A stretch of 64,000 nt of DNA, from NCBI GenBank assembly GCA_003252455.1, contig QKED01000096.1, forward strand, positions 1 to 64,000, written 5' to 3'. The notes below the pieces were generated by a model that saw nothing but the letters and a program-made list of their open reading frames with translations, did no database searches and was not told the DNA's origin. Source of the stretch: Gammaproteobacteria bacterium. GTDB lineage: Bacteria; Pseudomonadota; Gammaproteobacteria; Thiohalomonadales; Thiohalomonadaceae. Positions 44,673 to 53,877 of this stretch are shown here, piece after piece (position 1 is the stretch's first letter; each line of letters begins with the position of its first letter). The translations under genes were made by a program, and so were the position numbers.

Positions 44673-46138
44673 TGCAGAGTGAAAAGGCCGTTACTCGCAC
44701 TGGCGGGCGTGAGGCAACAGAAACCTATATTCCGGGTGATGTTGCCCTCACTGTTGGTACCAGCAACGACCTCGTGGCTCCGCAGGGTTGGCAGTGGGTT
44801 AGGCTAACGGATGTCGCGCGGTTGGAGTCAGGGCACACGCCAAGTCGTAGGCACCCAGAATATTGGGATGGAGAGATCTCGTGGCTGGGTCTGCGGGATG
44901 CCAAAGCGAATCATGGTGGTGTTATCAATGAGTCGACGCAACATATCACTCAACTTGGACTAGACAATTCGTCCGCACGGTTACTCCCGCCCGGTACGGT
45001 TTGTTTGTCTAGAACTGCATCAGTTGGCTATGTCGTTGTGCTCGGGTGCGAGATGGCAACTAGTCAGGACTTTGTCAACTGGGTCTGCTCAGATAAGTTG
45101 CTCCCAGAGTTTCTACAGTATTTGTTGTTGGCAGAAAAGCGGGCGTTGTTAATGTTTGGGGCTGGCGCAGTCCATAAAACGATCTATTTTCCGCTAGTGA
45201 AGGCATTTCATATTTGCTTGCCGTCGAGAACAGAACAACAACGCATTGTCGCCATTCTGGACGATTCCTTTGCGGGCATCGCCACCGCCACCGCCAATGC
45301 CGAGAAGAATCTGCAAAATGCCCGCGAGCTTTATCAACGCGCTCTTCGCAACTGCTTCGATCAAGGAAAGCAACTGAAACTCTGGTCTCATATCGAGCTA
45401 AGTGATAGGCAATGCCCTGAAGACAGGCCGAGAAAAATGAGAGCTGAAGTAGGAAGTACCAGCACAAAAGGACGTGCTGCTACAGATCGTTTAATTGAGG
45501 GTATGTATTCTTTGTCTGTAGGAATGCCAACCATCGAACCTCGTGCTGGTTGGAAATGGGCCCCGCTATCTGAGTTGGCCCGACTGGAGTCCGGTCACAC
45601 ACCTAGCCGAAAGCATCCAGAGTACTGGAATGGTGATGTGCCTTGGATCGGGATTAAAGATGCAAAGCTGCACCATGGCGGGGTGATAGATGAAACACAG
45701 CAAATGACCAATGAGGCCGGGATTAATAACTCTGCTGCCAGACTGTTGCCGAAGGGCACAGTTTGTCTCTCACGGACCGCGTCCGTCGGATATGTGGTAG
45801 TAACCGGACGTGAGATGGTAACAAGTCAAGATTTTGTGAACTGGGTGTGTGGCCAAGAGCTTGAACCACATTACCTAAAGTATTTGTTTCTTGCTGAGGG
45901 TAAAGATCTCCTGAAATATGCAAGTGGCGCAGTCCACCAAACCATCTACTTTCCGGAGGTAAAGGCATTTCATATATGCCATCCAAGTATTGGTGAGCAG
46001 CGGCAGGTTGTTGAATATCTTGATGATTTGCGTGACAAAGCCAGAAGGTTAGAAGTGGTCTTGAAACGCAAGCTCTCGCTCTTGTCAGAACTAAAACAAT
46101 CTATACTCAATAGGGCCTTCGCCGGAGAGCTGCACTGA
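44669..46138 (+). CDS. hsdS: Type I specificity subunit HsdS with duplicated target-recognition domains
   Basis: A 489-residue DNA specificity subunit. Two target recognition domains, about residues 39-200 and 290-445, are nearly repeats of each other. ARLESGHTPSR, KGTVCLSRTASVGYVVV (or PPGTV in the first) and TSQDFVNWVC occur in both, differing only in detail. Conserved helical spacers (central EQQRIVAILDD and terminal LLSELKQSILNRAF) follow each. A normal HsdS has two different domains for an asymmetric site. Similar domains imply a near-palindromic bipartite site. Codon use is AT-richer than hsdM, typical for exchanged specificity genes. Confidence 0.92.
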   Translation: MMQSEKAVTRTGGREATETYIPGDVALTVGTSNDLVAPQGWQWVRLTDVARLESGHTPSRRHPEYWDGEISWLGLRDAKANHGGVINESTQHITQLGLDNSSARLLPPGTVCLSRTASVGYVVVLGCEMATSQDFVNWVCSDKLLPEFLQYLLLAEKRALLMFGAGAVHKTIYFPLVKAFHICLPSRTEQQRIVAILDDSFAGIATATANAEKNLQNARELYQRALRNCFDQGKQLKLWSHIELSDRQCPEDRPRKMRAEVGSTSTKGRAATDRLIEGMYSLSVGMPTIEPRAGWKWAPLSELARLESGHTPSRKHPEYWNGDVPWIGIKDAKLHHGGVIDETQQMTNEAGINNSAARLLPKGTVCLSRTASVGYVVVTGREMVTSQDFVNWVCGQELEPHYLKYLFLAEGKDLLKYASGAVHQTIYFPEVKAFHICHPSIGEQRQVVEYLDDLRDKARRLEVVLKRKLSLLSELKQSILNRAFAGELH

Positions 46139-46160
46139 TGGCCGGAGTGACTGGCATCGG

Positions 46161-46550
46161 CGTAGGTCGGGTTAGCGAATGCGTAACCCGACAATCCCCC
46201 GTCGAAGGTGGCGGGGTGACTCGTGGCCCGTCGGGTTACGCTGGCGCTAACCCGACCTACGGGCTGGTGGGTTGGTGTCGGTGGTTGGGGGGCTTCGCGG
46301 CTGGCGTAGGTCGGGTTAGCGAATGCGTAACCCGACAATCCCCCGGTGAAGGTGGCGGTGTGACTCGTGGCCCGTCGGGTAACGCTGGCGCTAACCCGAC
46401 CAACGGGCCGGTGGGTATGTTTCGGTGGTTGGGGTACTGCGCGGCTGGCGTAGGTCGGGTTAGCGAATGCGTAACCCGACAATCCCCCGTCGGAGGTGGC
46501 GGGGTGTCTCGTGGCCCGTCGGGTTACGCTGGCGCTAACCCGACCTACGG
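46161..46550. repeat. Tandem REP array, three 144-bp units
   Basis: The units begin cgtaggtcgggttagcgaat at 46161, 46305 and 46449 (period 144 bp). Each contains a palindromic REP pair (gggttagcg…cgctaaccc). The third unit ends at 46550, ten bases before fic. Since 144 is a multiple of three, both strands stay open, which makes spurious ORFs here. It fills the gap between hsdS and fic. Confidence 0.85.
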
Positions 46551-46559
46551 CTTGCCCCG

Positions 46560-47570
46560 ATGAATGCCAAGCCCTACCAGCCGCCGTTCACCTTCACCAG
46601 CCCCATCGTGGCCTCGGTGTCGCGCATCAGCGAGCGGTTGGGGGCGTGGAGCGCGCGCAGCGAGACCACGCTCTCGCCGATGCTGCGTCGGGGCAATCGC
46701 ATCCGCACCATTCAGGCCTCGCTGGCCATCGAGCACAACACCCTCTCGGTTGAGCAGGTGAGTGCGATGTTCGACGGTAAGCCGGTGCTGGGGCCACCGC
46801 GTGAGGTGCAGGAGGTGCGCAACGCCATCGTCACCTACGAGCGACTGCCGCACTGGCGCCCGACCAACGAGCACCATCTGCTCGATGCGCACGCCTTGCT
46901 GATGGCCGGGTTGATGGAGGGGCTGGGGCGGTATCGCGCCGGTGGGGTGGGGATCTACGACGGCGACCTGCTGGTGCACATGGCCCCGCCCGCCGACCGC
47001 GTGCCCTACCTGATGCGGGACCTGTTCGCCTGGCTGGCCGCGACCGACCTGCCGCCGCTGGTTGCCAGCTGTCTGTTCCACTACGAGTTCGAGTTCATTC
47101 ACCCCTTCGCCGACGGCAATGGCCGCATGGGCAGGCTGTGGCAGACCCTGATCCTCTCCCAGTGGCGGCCCGAGCTGGCCTGGCTGCCGGTCGAGACGGT
47201 GGTGCGTGAGCGCCAGCGTGAGTACTACGCAGCCCTGGCCCAGGCGGACGCGGCGGCGGACTCCACCCCCTTCGTCGTCTTCATGCTGGAGGCGCTGGAG
47301 CAGGCGCTGACGCTGGCACTGGAGAAGGGTGAAGAGGTAAGTGAGGGTGTAAGTGACGGGGTAAACCCTCTCTCTCCCAAGCTGGATGAGCTGGACCAGC
47401 AGCTGATGGCGCTCATGGCGCAAGCGCCGCATATCACCCAGCAGGCGTTGATGGAGCAATGTGGTAGGTCGCTGAGCACGATTCAGCGCCACATCCGTAA
47501 GTTGCGTAGCCATGGCCTGATTGAACGGGTAGGCTCTGACAAGAGTGGCCACTGGAAGGTAAAGGGATGA
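46560..47570 (+). CDS. Fic-domain protein with C-terminal winged helix
   Basis: A 336-residue Fic protein that probably transfers AMP to a protein target. The active-site motif HPFADGNGRMGR is complete (near residue 180). An N-terminal helix with SLAIEHN near residue 60 fits the autoinhibitory motif of class II Fic proteins, though the residue after the glutamate differs from the consensus. The C-terminus is a winged-helix-like DNA-binding region (ITQQALMEQCGRSLSTIQRH). Its stop overlaps the hsdR start (ATGA). Such proteins are known in type I operons, but their purpose is not settled. No SD is obvious because the start abuts the REP array. Confidence 0.9.
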   Translation: MNAKPYQPPFTFTSPIVASVSRISERLGAWSARSETTLSPMLRRGNRIRTIQASLAIEHNTLSVEQVSAMFDGKPVLGPPREVQEVRNAIVTYERLPHWRPTNEHHLLDAHALLMAGLMEGLGRYRAGGVGIYDGDLLVHMAPPADRVPYLMRDLFAWLAATDLPPLVASCLFHYEFEFIHPFADGNGRMGRLWQTLILSQWRPELAWLPVETVVRERQREYYAALAQADAAADSTPFVVFMLEALEQALTLALEKGEEVSEGVSDGVNPLSPKLDELDQQLMALMAQAPHITQQALMEQCGRSLSTIQRHIRKLRSHGLIERVGSDKSGHWKVKG

Positions 47571-49978
47571 ACGAAGCCGAGACCCGCGCCGAGCTGATCG
47601 ACCCCGCCCTCAAGGCGGCGGGGTGGGGCGTGGTCGAGGAGAGCCGTATCCGCCGCGAGGTGATCGCGCCGGGTCGCCTGCAAGGGGGCGGGCGGCGCGG
47701 TAAGAAGGAGATCGCCGACTACGTGCTGGTCTACCGCAACCAGAAGCTGGCGGTGATCGAGGCGAAGCGACGTGGCCTGGCGGTGGGTGAGGGGGTGGCG
47801 CAGGCCAAGGCCTACGCCGAGAAGCTGCGCACCCGCTTCACCTACGCCAGCAATGGCGACGCTATTTACCAGGTCGACATGCAGAGCGGGGCCGAGGGGC
47901 CGGTCGAGCACTTTCCCTCTCCCGATGATCTCTGGGCTCTCACCTTCCAAACCCCCGACCCGTGGCGCGAGCGCTTCGCCGCCGTACCGTTCGAGGACCG
48001 TAGCGGCACCTGGGAGCCGCGCTACTATCAGCACAACGCCATCGAGCGGGTGCTGGAGGCCATCGTCGACCACCGCGACCGCATCCTGCTCACCCTGGCC
48101 ACCGGCACCGGCAAGACCGCCATCGCCTTCCAGCTCGCCTGGAAGCTGTTCCACAGCCGCTGGAACGTGAAGGATTGGCGTGCCGGGAGTGAGCCGTGCC
48201 GCAGTCCGCGCATCCTCTTTCTGGCCGACCGTAACATCCTCGCCGACCAGGCCTACAACGCCTTCTCCGCCTTCGCCGAGGATGCCCTGGTGCGCATCGC
48301 ACCGGACGAGATCCGCAAGAAGGGGCGGGTGCCGAAGAACGGCAGCCTCTTCTTCACCATCTTCCAGACCTTCATGTCGGGCACCGACGGAGAGGGTAAC
48401 CCGGCGCCCAACTTCGGCGACTACCCGCGCGACTTCTTCGATTTTATCGTCATCGACGAGTGCCACCGGGGCGGGGCCAACGACGAGAGCAGCTGGCGCG
48501 GCATCCTCGACTACTTCGCCCCCGCGGTGCAGCTCGGCCTCACCGCCACCCCAAGGCGCAAGCTCAACGCCGACACCTACCGCTACTTCGGCGAGCCGGT
48601 CTACGTCTACTCGCTCAAGGAGGGGATCAACGACGGCTACCTAACGCCGTTCAAGGTGCGCCAGATCGCTACGACCATTGACGACTACGTCTACACCCCG
48701 GACGACACCATTCTCGAAGGCGAGGTGGTGGCGGGCAAGCGCTACAGCGAGTCGGAGTTCAACCGCATCATCGAGATCGCCGAGCGCGAGCGTTATCGCG
48801 TCAAGACCCTGATGGGGATGATCGACCAGCGCCAGAAGAGCCTGGTCTTCTGTGCCAATCAGGAGCACGCCGCCGCCGTGCGCGAGCTGATCAATCAGCA
48901 CAAGCGCGATAAGGACCCCCACTACTGCGTGCGCGTCACCGCCAACGACGGCGCCAGGGGCGAGGCGTGGCTGCGCCAGTTTCAGGACAACGAGAAGCGC
49001 ATCCCGACCATCCTCACCACCTCGCACAAGCTCTCCACTGGGGTGGATGCGCGCGATGTGCGCAACATCGTGCTGCTGCGTCCGGTGAACTCGATGATCG
49101 AGTTCAAGCAGATCATCGGTCGCGGCACCCGCCTGTTCGACGGCAAGGAGTACTTCACCATCTACGACTTCGTGAAGGCCTACGAGCTGTTCAGCGACCC
49201 GGAGTGGGATGGTGACCCGGTGGACCCAGAGCCGTGCAGCCGCTGTGGCCAGAACCCCTGTGTGTGCGACAAGAGGCAGCCCGTGCCCTGTCCGGTGTGC
49301 GGCCAAGCGCCCTGTGTCTGCCGGAGCGAGCCTGAGCCATGCGCGCGCTGTGGCGAGTGGCCCTGTGTCTGCGAGGGCGGGCCTGGCAAGGTGAAGATCA
49401 AGCTGGCCGACGGCAAGGTGCGTCAGTTGCAGCACATGGCGGTGACCACCTTCTGGGACCCGAGCGGCAGGCCCATCTCCGCCGCCGAGTTCGTCGAGCG
49501 CCTGTTCGGTGAGCTGCCCGCGCTGTTCAAGGACGAAGACGAGCTGCGCGCGATTTGGGGTGAGCCGCAGACGCGCAGAAGCCTGCTCGATGCCCTGGCC
49601 GAGCGCGGCTTCGGCCATGAGCAGTTGGAGGAGATGAAGCGGGTGGTGGATGCGCCCGAGAGCGACATCTTCGACGTACTCGCCTACATCGCCTTCTCCC
49701 TGCCGCCGATCACGCGCGCCGAGCGGGTGGCGCAGAGCAAAGGGGTGATCTACCCCCACTACGACTACCGCCAGCAGGCCTTCCTCGACTTTGTCCTCGC
49801 CCACTATGTGGAGCAGGGGGTAGAGGAGCTGGACAACGCCAAGCTGCCCCAGCTGTTGCAGCTGCGCTACAACGCCATCAGCGATGCGGCGGCCGAGCTG
49901 GGTAGCATCGCGCAGATCCGTGAGGTGTTTGTCGGCTTCCAACGCTACCTCTATCAGGTACAGGCGGACGCGCCCTAG
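47567..49978 (+). CDS. hsdR: Type I restriction endonuclease subunit HsdR with cysteine-rich insert
   Basis: An 803-residue nuclease-translocase. The N-terminal PD-(D/E)xK domain shows IADYVLVYRNQKLAVIEAKR near residue 45-65. The superfamily 2 helicase has Walker A LATGTGKTAIAF, DEAD-type VIDECHRGG and the later QIIGRGTRLFDG. Unusually, residues about 555-603 hold three tandem cysteine repeats (PCSRCGQNPCVC, PCPVCGQAPCVC, PCARCGEWPCVC), probably binding zinc. The EcoEI-type C-terminal domain follows. It overlaps fic by 4 bases. With hsdM and hsdS it forms a complete restriction system. Confidence 0.93.
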   Translation: MNEAETRAELIDPALKAAGWGVVEESRIRREVIAPGRLQGGGRRGKKEIADYVLVYRNQKLAVIEAKRRGLAVGEGVAQAKAYAEKLRTRFTYASNGDAIYQVDMQSGAEGPVEHFPSPDDLWALTFQTPDPWRERFAAVPFEDRSGTWEPRYYQHNAIERVLEAIVDHRDRILLTLATGTGKTAIAFQLAWKLFHSRWNVKDWRAGSEPCRSPRILFLADRNILADQAYNAFSAFAEDALVRIAPDEIRKKGRVPKNGSLFFTIFQTFMSGTDGEGNPAPNFGDYPRDFFDFIVIDECHRGGANDESSWRGILDYFAPAVQLGLTATPRRKLNADTYRYFGEPVYVYSLKEGINDGYLTPFKVRQIATTIDDYVYTPDDTILEGEVVAGKRYSESEFNRIIEIAERERYRVKTLMGMIDQRQKSLVFCANQEHAAAVRELINQHKRDKDPHYCVRVTANDGARGEAWLRQFQDNEKRIPTILTTSHKLSTGVDARDVRNIVLLRPVNSMIEFKQIIGRGTRLFDGKEYFTIYDFVKAYELFSDPEWDGDPVDPEPCSRCGQNPCVCDKRQPVPCPVCGQAPCVCRSEPEPCARCGEWPCVCEGGPGKVKIKLADGKVRQLQHMAVTTFWDPSGRPISAAEFVERLFGELPALFKDEDELRAIWGEPQTRRSLLDALAERGFGHEQLEEMKRVVDAPESDIFDVLAYIAFSLPPITRAERVAQSKGVIYPHYDYRQQAFLDFVLAHYVEQGVEELDNAKLPQLLQLRYNAISDAAAELGSIAQIREVFVGFQRYLYQVQADAP

Positions 49979-50034
49979 CTTGAGCCCGTGGGGCCTGGCC
50001 TCTATTGTGTCTCGATTCACATTGAGGAAACCCC

Positions 50035-51693
50035 ATGCGACTCTACCGCCACACTCCCCTCGCCGAAGCCGACCCGGCCGCGCAGATCCGCGAATACCAC
50101 CAGCGCACCAAGCACAGCCTCGACGCCTATGCCGCCGGGCCTATCTCCCTCGATTGGGGGGATCAGCCGGAGGCGTTTCGCTGGTTTGCGGGGGCGCCGG
50201 GGCTCGACCTGCCGTTATTAGAAGCGCAGGGCGGGCCGAGTTATGCGGCGCTGTTCGATCCGGTGGCGGGGCCTGCGCCGTTCGATCTGGCGGGTGTTGG
50301 GCGGCTGTTCGAGCTGGCCTTGGGGCTGGCGGCGTGGAAGTCCTACGGGCCGGATCGCTGGGCGCTGCGTTGTAATCCGTCGAGCGGCAATCTGCACCCG
50401 ACCGAGGGGTATCTGGTGACGCCGCCGCTGCCGGGCGTCGAGCCTGGGCTCTACCACTATCTGAGCCGTGATCACCGGTTGGAACGGCGCTGTGGCTTGA
50501 GCGAAGAGCAGGGCGAGTGGCTCGGTGAGCTGTTGGCGGGGGACGGGGTGCTGGTGGGGCTCTCGGCCATCGCCTGGCGCGAGGCGTGGAAGTATGGCGA
50601 GCGCGCCTATCGCTACTGCCAGTTGGATGCGGGGCACGCCTTTGCCTCTCTGGCGGTGGCGGCGGCGACGCTCGGTTGGCGGGTGGAGCAGCTCGATGGG
50701 GTGGGCGATGCGGCCATTGGCGCGCTGCTCGGGCTCGACCGCTCGGCAGAGTTTGCCGGGGCGGAGGGCGAGGAGCCGGATATGTTGCTGCGGGTGAGTC
50801 GTCTACCGCAGCCGTCGCTGGAGCTGGAGGCGGTCACCAAGCTCATCGCCGAGGGGCAGTGGGCCGGTCAGGCGAACGACCTGCGCGCCGAGCACTACTG
50901 CGATTGGCCGCTGGTGGCGGAGGCGGCCAAGGCGGCGCACAAGCCGGTGACGGCGCCGCTCGAAAAAACTGCGTCGAGCTGGCCTGCGCTGCTGTCGGGC
51001 GAGACCGGCGTCGCGGCGGCCAAGGTGATCCTCGGGCGGCGCAGCGCGCAGGCGTTCGATGGGGTGAGCAGCATGAGTGCGCCGCGTCTGTTTCGCCTGC
51101 TCGATACGCTCTTGCCGCGTGATGAGGTGATGCCGTGGCGCGGTTGGCGCGGCCCAGCGCGGGTGCATCCGCTGCTCTTTGTGCATCGGGTGGGTGGGCT
51201 GCGCCCTGGGATCTATCTGCTTGCACGTAGCGCGGAGGGCGAGGCGCTGCTGCGCGAGGAGCTGCGCGGTGACTTTGCCTGGGAGCGGGTCAAGGAGGCA
51301 CCGGGGCATCTGCCGTTCTACCGCTTGCAGGAGGGGGATGCGCGCCAGGCGGCGGCGACGCTCGCGTGCCACCAGCCCATTGCGGCGAATGGCGCCTTTG
51401 CGGTGGCGATGTTGACCGAGTTTGAGGCGGGCCTCGCGCCGGGGGCGTGGGGTTATCGTCGTCTGTTGTGGGAGGCGGGGGTGATCGGCCAGCTGATGTA
51501 TCTGGAGGCGACGGCGGCGGGGCTCTCGGGCACCGGCATCGGCTGCTTTTTCGACGATACGGTGCACGAGCTGCTCGGCATCGAGGGGACACGGCTGCAG
51601 TCGCTCTATCACTTCACCGTGGGCAAGGCGTCGCCCGATGGGCGTATCGAGACGCTCTCCCCCTGGCACCATCTACCGGCAGGTCGGCGTTAG
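50035..51693 (+). CDS. SagB/ThcOx-like protein with tandem nitroreductase-fold halves
   Basis: A 552-residue flavoprotein-type protein. The first half (about 30-250) carries the nitroreductase features WALRCNPSSGNLHPTEGYL and a G-E-R-A-Y-R-Y-C-Q-L-D-A-G-H-A segment. The second (about 320-540) has AAKVILGRRSAQAFDGVSSM and ATAAGLSGTGIGCFFDDTVH. SagB-type dehydrogenases oxidise azoline rings in peptide maturation, but no peptide precursor or cyclodehydratase genes are adjacent. It is therefore probably a general oxidoreductase of the family. Its stop overlaps the convergent cyclase gene by 4 bases. Confidence 0.82.
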   Translation: MRLYRHTPLAEADPAAQIREYHQRTKHSLDAYAAGPISLDWGDQPEAFRWFAGAPGLDLPLLEAQGGPSYAALFDPVAGPAPFDLAGVGRLFELALGLAAWKSYGPDRWALRCNPSSGNLHPTEGYLVTPPLPGVEPGLYHYLSRDHRLERRCGLSEEQGEWLGELLAGDGVLVGLSAIAWREAWKYGERAYRYCQLDAGHAFASLAVAAATLGWRVEQLDGVGDAAIGALLGLDRSAEFAGAEGEEPDMLLRVSRLPQPSLELEAVTKLIAEGQWAGQANDLRAEHYCDWPLVAEAAKAAHKPVTAPLEKTASSWPALLSGETGVAAAKVILGRRSAQAFDGVSSMSAPRLFRLLDTLLPRDEVMPWRGWRGPARVHPLLFVHRVGGLRPGIYLLARSAEGEALLREELRGDFAWERVKEAPGHLPFYRLQEGDARQAAATLACHQPIAANGAFAVAMLTEFEAGLAPGAWGYRRLLWEAGVIGQLMYLEATAAGLSGTGIGCFFDDTVHELLGIEGTRLQSLYHFTVGKASPDGRIETLSPWHHLPAGRR

Positions 51694-53420
51694 AACTCCA
51701 CCTCGGCCTGACGCGCCTCGGGGGGGAGGTGACGATAGAGGGCGAGGCGGTTGCGCCCGAGTTTCTTCGCGAAGTACATCGCCTGGTCGCTGTAGCGCAG
51801 CAGCTCGGCGGCGTTGTCGGCATCTTCCGGGTAGCAGGCGACGCCGATGGAGGCGGAGATGCTGATCATCTCCCCCTGGATGTTGAACGGCGGGCTGAGG
51901 GTGTCGAGCAGCTCGTTGCCGACGCGGGTCACCCCCTCCTCTTGGTCGTCACCATCCAGCAGCAGGGTAAACTCGTCGCCACCGATGCGCGCCAGGGTGT
52001 CACTGGCGCGCACCACGCGGCTGATGCGCTCGGCGACCCGTTGCAGCAGCAGGTCGCCGGCGTCGTGGCCGTAGCGGTCGTTGACCTGCTTGAACATGTC
52101 GAGGTCGATGAACATCAGGCTGGCACGGCGCCCCTCGCGGGCGGCGTGGGTCAGGGTCTGTTCCAGTCGGTCGTTGAACAGGTTGCGGTTGGGTTGGCCG
52201 GTGAGCGGGTCGTAGTTGGCCTGATGCCAGATACGTTCGTGCAGCTCCTTGCGCGTGGTGATGTCGCTGAAGTTGATCACCGAGCCGACCAGCTCGCCCT
52301 CGTCGTGGATCGGGTGGGCCCACACCTCCACCGGGAAGTGGGTGCCGTCGGCACGCCAGAAGGATTCACTGTCGGTGTGGATGGTGGAGCCGTCGGCGTA
52401 GGCCTGACAGAGGGGGCAACGCTCTTCGTCGATGGGGCTGTGGTCGGCGCGCGAGTGGTGGATGAGGGTGTGGACGTTGCGCCCCATCAGCACGTCGGCG
52501 CGTTTGTAACCGAGCATACGTAGTGCTGCCGGGTTGCAGAAGATGCACTCGCCGTGGGTGTTGACCGCGAACATCCCCTCGCCGGAGGAGTCGAGTAGGG
52601 AGCGCAACTGCTCCTCGGCGTGCTCGCGCTCCTTCACCTCCAGGGAGAGCTGTTGGGTGCGCTCGCGTACCAGGGACTCCTGGTGATCGCGCTGATATTT
52701 GAGGTCGAGCAGGGCGCGACGCTGGCGCTGTAAAAACAGTAGGCTCAGGCCACTGAGCAGCAGCCAGGTGGCGAGGTGGCTGATGCGCAAGCGGATGTAC
52801 TCGGTGCGCAGTGGCTTCTCTAGGTCGTCGGTGTTGAAGGTGACACTGATGCCGCCGCGCACATCGCCCACCTGATAGCCCTGGTGGGCGTGGCAGGCGA
52901 GACAGGCGGGGCGCACTACCAGCGGGGCCATGTAGCGGGCGGTGGTCTTCTCCCCGTGCCGGAACAGGTTGAAGCGCTCGCTGGTCCCCTTCTCGAAGGC
53001 GTTGAGGGCCTCGCTCTCCCAGTCGTCGGCGGCGTTGATCGGGTTGAGCGGTTTGAGGCTGGTGATGTGGATCTGCAGCTTGTGGTAGGTGCTCACCAGG
53101 TCGGCGAGTTGGCGGGTCATGTAGGCCGGGTTGATCTTGGTCAGGGTGCCGAACTCCCCGGCTTGGATGTCGCGACCGTAGAGCGGCAGGTAGGGGTTGG
53201 GCGGGTTCCCCTCGCTCACCGGGGCGTAGACGCCGCCGTGGCGGGCGTTCCACAGGCGGATCGACTCCACCAACTCGAAGACGAAGCGCCCACGCGACCA
53301 CGAGACCTGCTCCAGGTGCTGTTCGAGCTGGCGCACCCCCCAGATGTAGGAGGCGAAGACCAGTCCACCCCAGAGGAGGATGGGCAGGAGCCAGAGGCGC
53401 GGATGGAGAATGAACCTCAC
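51690..53420 (-). CDS. Haem-sensing diguanylate cyclase (Tll0287-like + PAS + GGDEF)
   Basis: A 576-residue membrane protein. The first TM helix is near 6-26 (LWLLPILLWGGLVFASY). The periplasmic Tll0287-like (DUF3365) domain carries the c-type haem motif ACLACHAHQGYQVGDV near residue 170. A second TM lies near 210-225. A PAS domain with an FFCNPAAL-like hint (ECIFCNPAALRMLGYKRADV) is followed by GGDEF with the active site ARIGGDEFTLLLDG. It should make cyclic-di-GMP in response to a haem ligand or redox state. The GTG start overlaps the stop of the upstream DUF2007 gene (GTGA). No EAL domain. Confidence 0.9.
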   Translation of the reverse strand: MRFILHPRLWLLPILLWGGLVFASYIWGVRQLEQHLEQVSWSRGRFVFELVESIRLWNARHGGVYAPVSEGNPPNPYLPLYGRDIQAGEFGTLTKINPAYMTRQLADLVSTYHKLQIHITSLKPLNPINAADDWESEALNAFEKGTSERFNLFRHGEKTTARYMAPLVVRPACLACHAHQGYQVGDVRGGISVTFNTDDLEKPLRTEYIRLRISHLATWLLLSGLSLLFLQRQRRALLDLKYQRDHQESLVRERTQQLSLEVKEREHAEEQLRSLLDSSGEGMFAVNTHGECIFCNPAALRMLGYKRADVLMGRNVHTLIHHSRADHSPIDEERCPLCQAYADGSTIHTDSESFWRADGTHFPVEVWAHPIHDEGELVGSVINFSDITTRKELHERIWHQANYDPLTGQPNRNLFNDRLEQTLTHAAREGRRASLMFIDLDMFKQVNDRYGHDAGDLLLQRVAERISRVVRASDTLARIGGDEFTLLLDGDDQEEGVTRVGNELLDTLSPPFNIQGEMISISASIGVACYPEDADNAAELLRYSDQAMYFAKKLGRNRLALYRHLPPEARQAEVEF

Positions 53421-53758
53421 GGACGTCCCTCGATGCTCGGTGCGGCATGTGTGTCGGTCGGGTTGGCCGTACCGCAACGCCAACAGTGGGTAAATTGACC
53501 GGCGTGCGGCTCACCGCAACTGGGGCAGACCCACGGGGTGTGTGGTGTGGGTTGTTGCAGCTGTTGCAGGAGACGTTCGGCCCGCGCCCGCTCGCTGGGC
53601 TCGACCCACAGCTCGGGCCACACCTCGTTGAGGGGCAGGTCACCGGCGCCACCCGCGAGGTAGAAGTGACGCCGCTCGACCTCCACCCCCGCCGCCTCCA
53701 AAAGGTTGGCGGCGTGACCGACCAGTAGGGGGTTGGGGGCGGTGTAGATCAGTTCCAT
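53417..53758 (-). CDS. DUF2007-type protein with C-terminal zinc ribbon
   Basis: A 113-residue protein starting MELIYTAPNPLLVGHAANLL, the DUF2007 (putative signal-transducing) fold, with a zinc ribbon at the C-terminus (CPSCGEPHAGQFTHCWRCG). The ATG at 53758 is preferred to an upstream GTG. It is co-transcribed with the diguanylate cyclase (GTGA overlap). A link to cyclic-di-GMP signalling is suggested by that pairing only. Confidence 0.8.
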   Translation of the reverse strand: MELIYTAPNPLLVGHAANLLEAAGVEVERRHFYLAGGAGDLPLNEVWPELWVEPSERARAERLLQQLQQPTPHTPWVCPSCGEPHAGQFTHCWRCGTANPTDTHAAPSIEGRP

Positions 53759-53877
53759 TGAGTGAGCATAAACCAATTGCACAGCGTCGGCGCGCGCGCC
53801 TGTTTATGGGTTGTTACGTTCCGCACGTCTACGCGAGATGCTCTCCACCGAGGCTAGGTCGAACGGCCTAGAACGGG

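Noticed and set aside
46161-46550. CRISPR array near the type I system
   Set aside because: Only three long identical units with no unique spacers; palindromic REP structure.
46138-46563. 142-codon open frame (and one on the other strand) after hsdS
   Set aside because: Made only of three 144-bp REP units, open because the period is a multiple of three.
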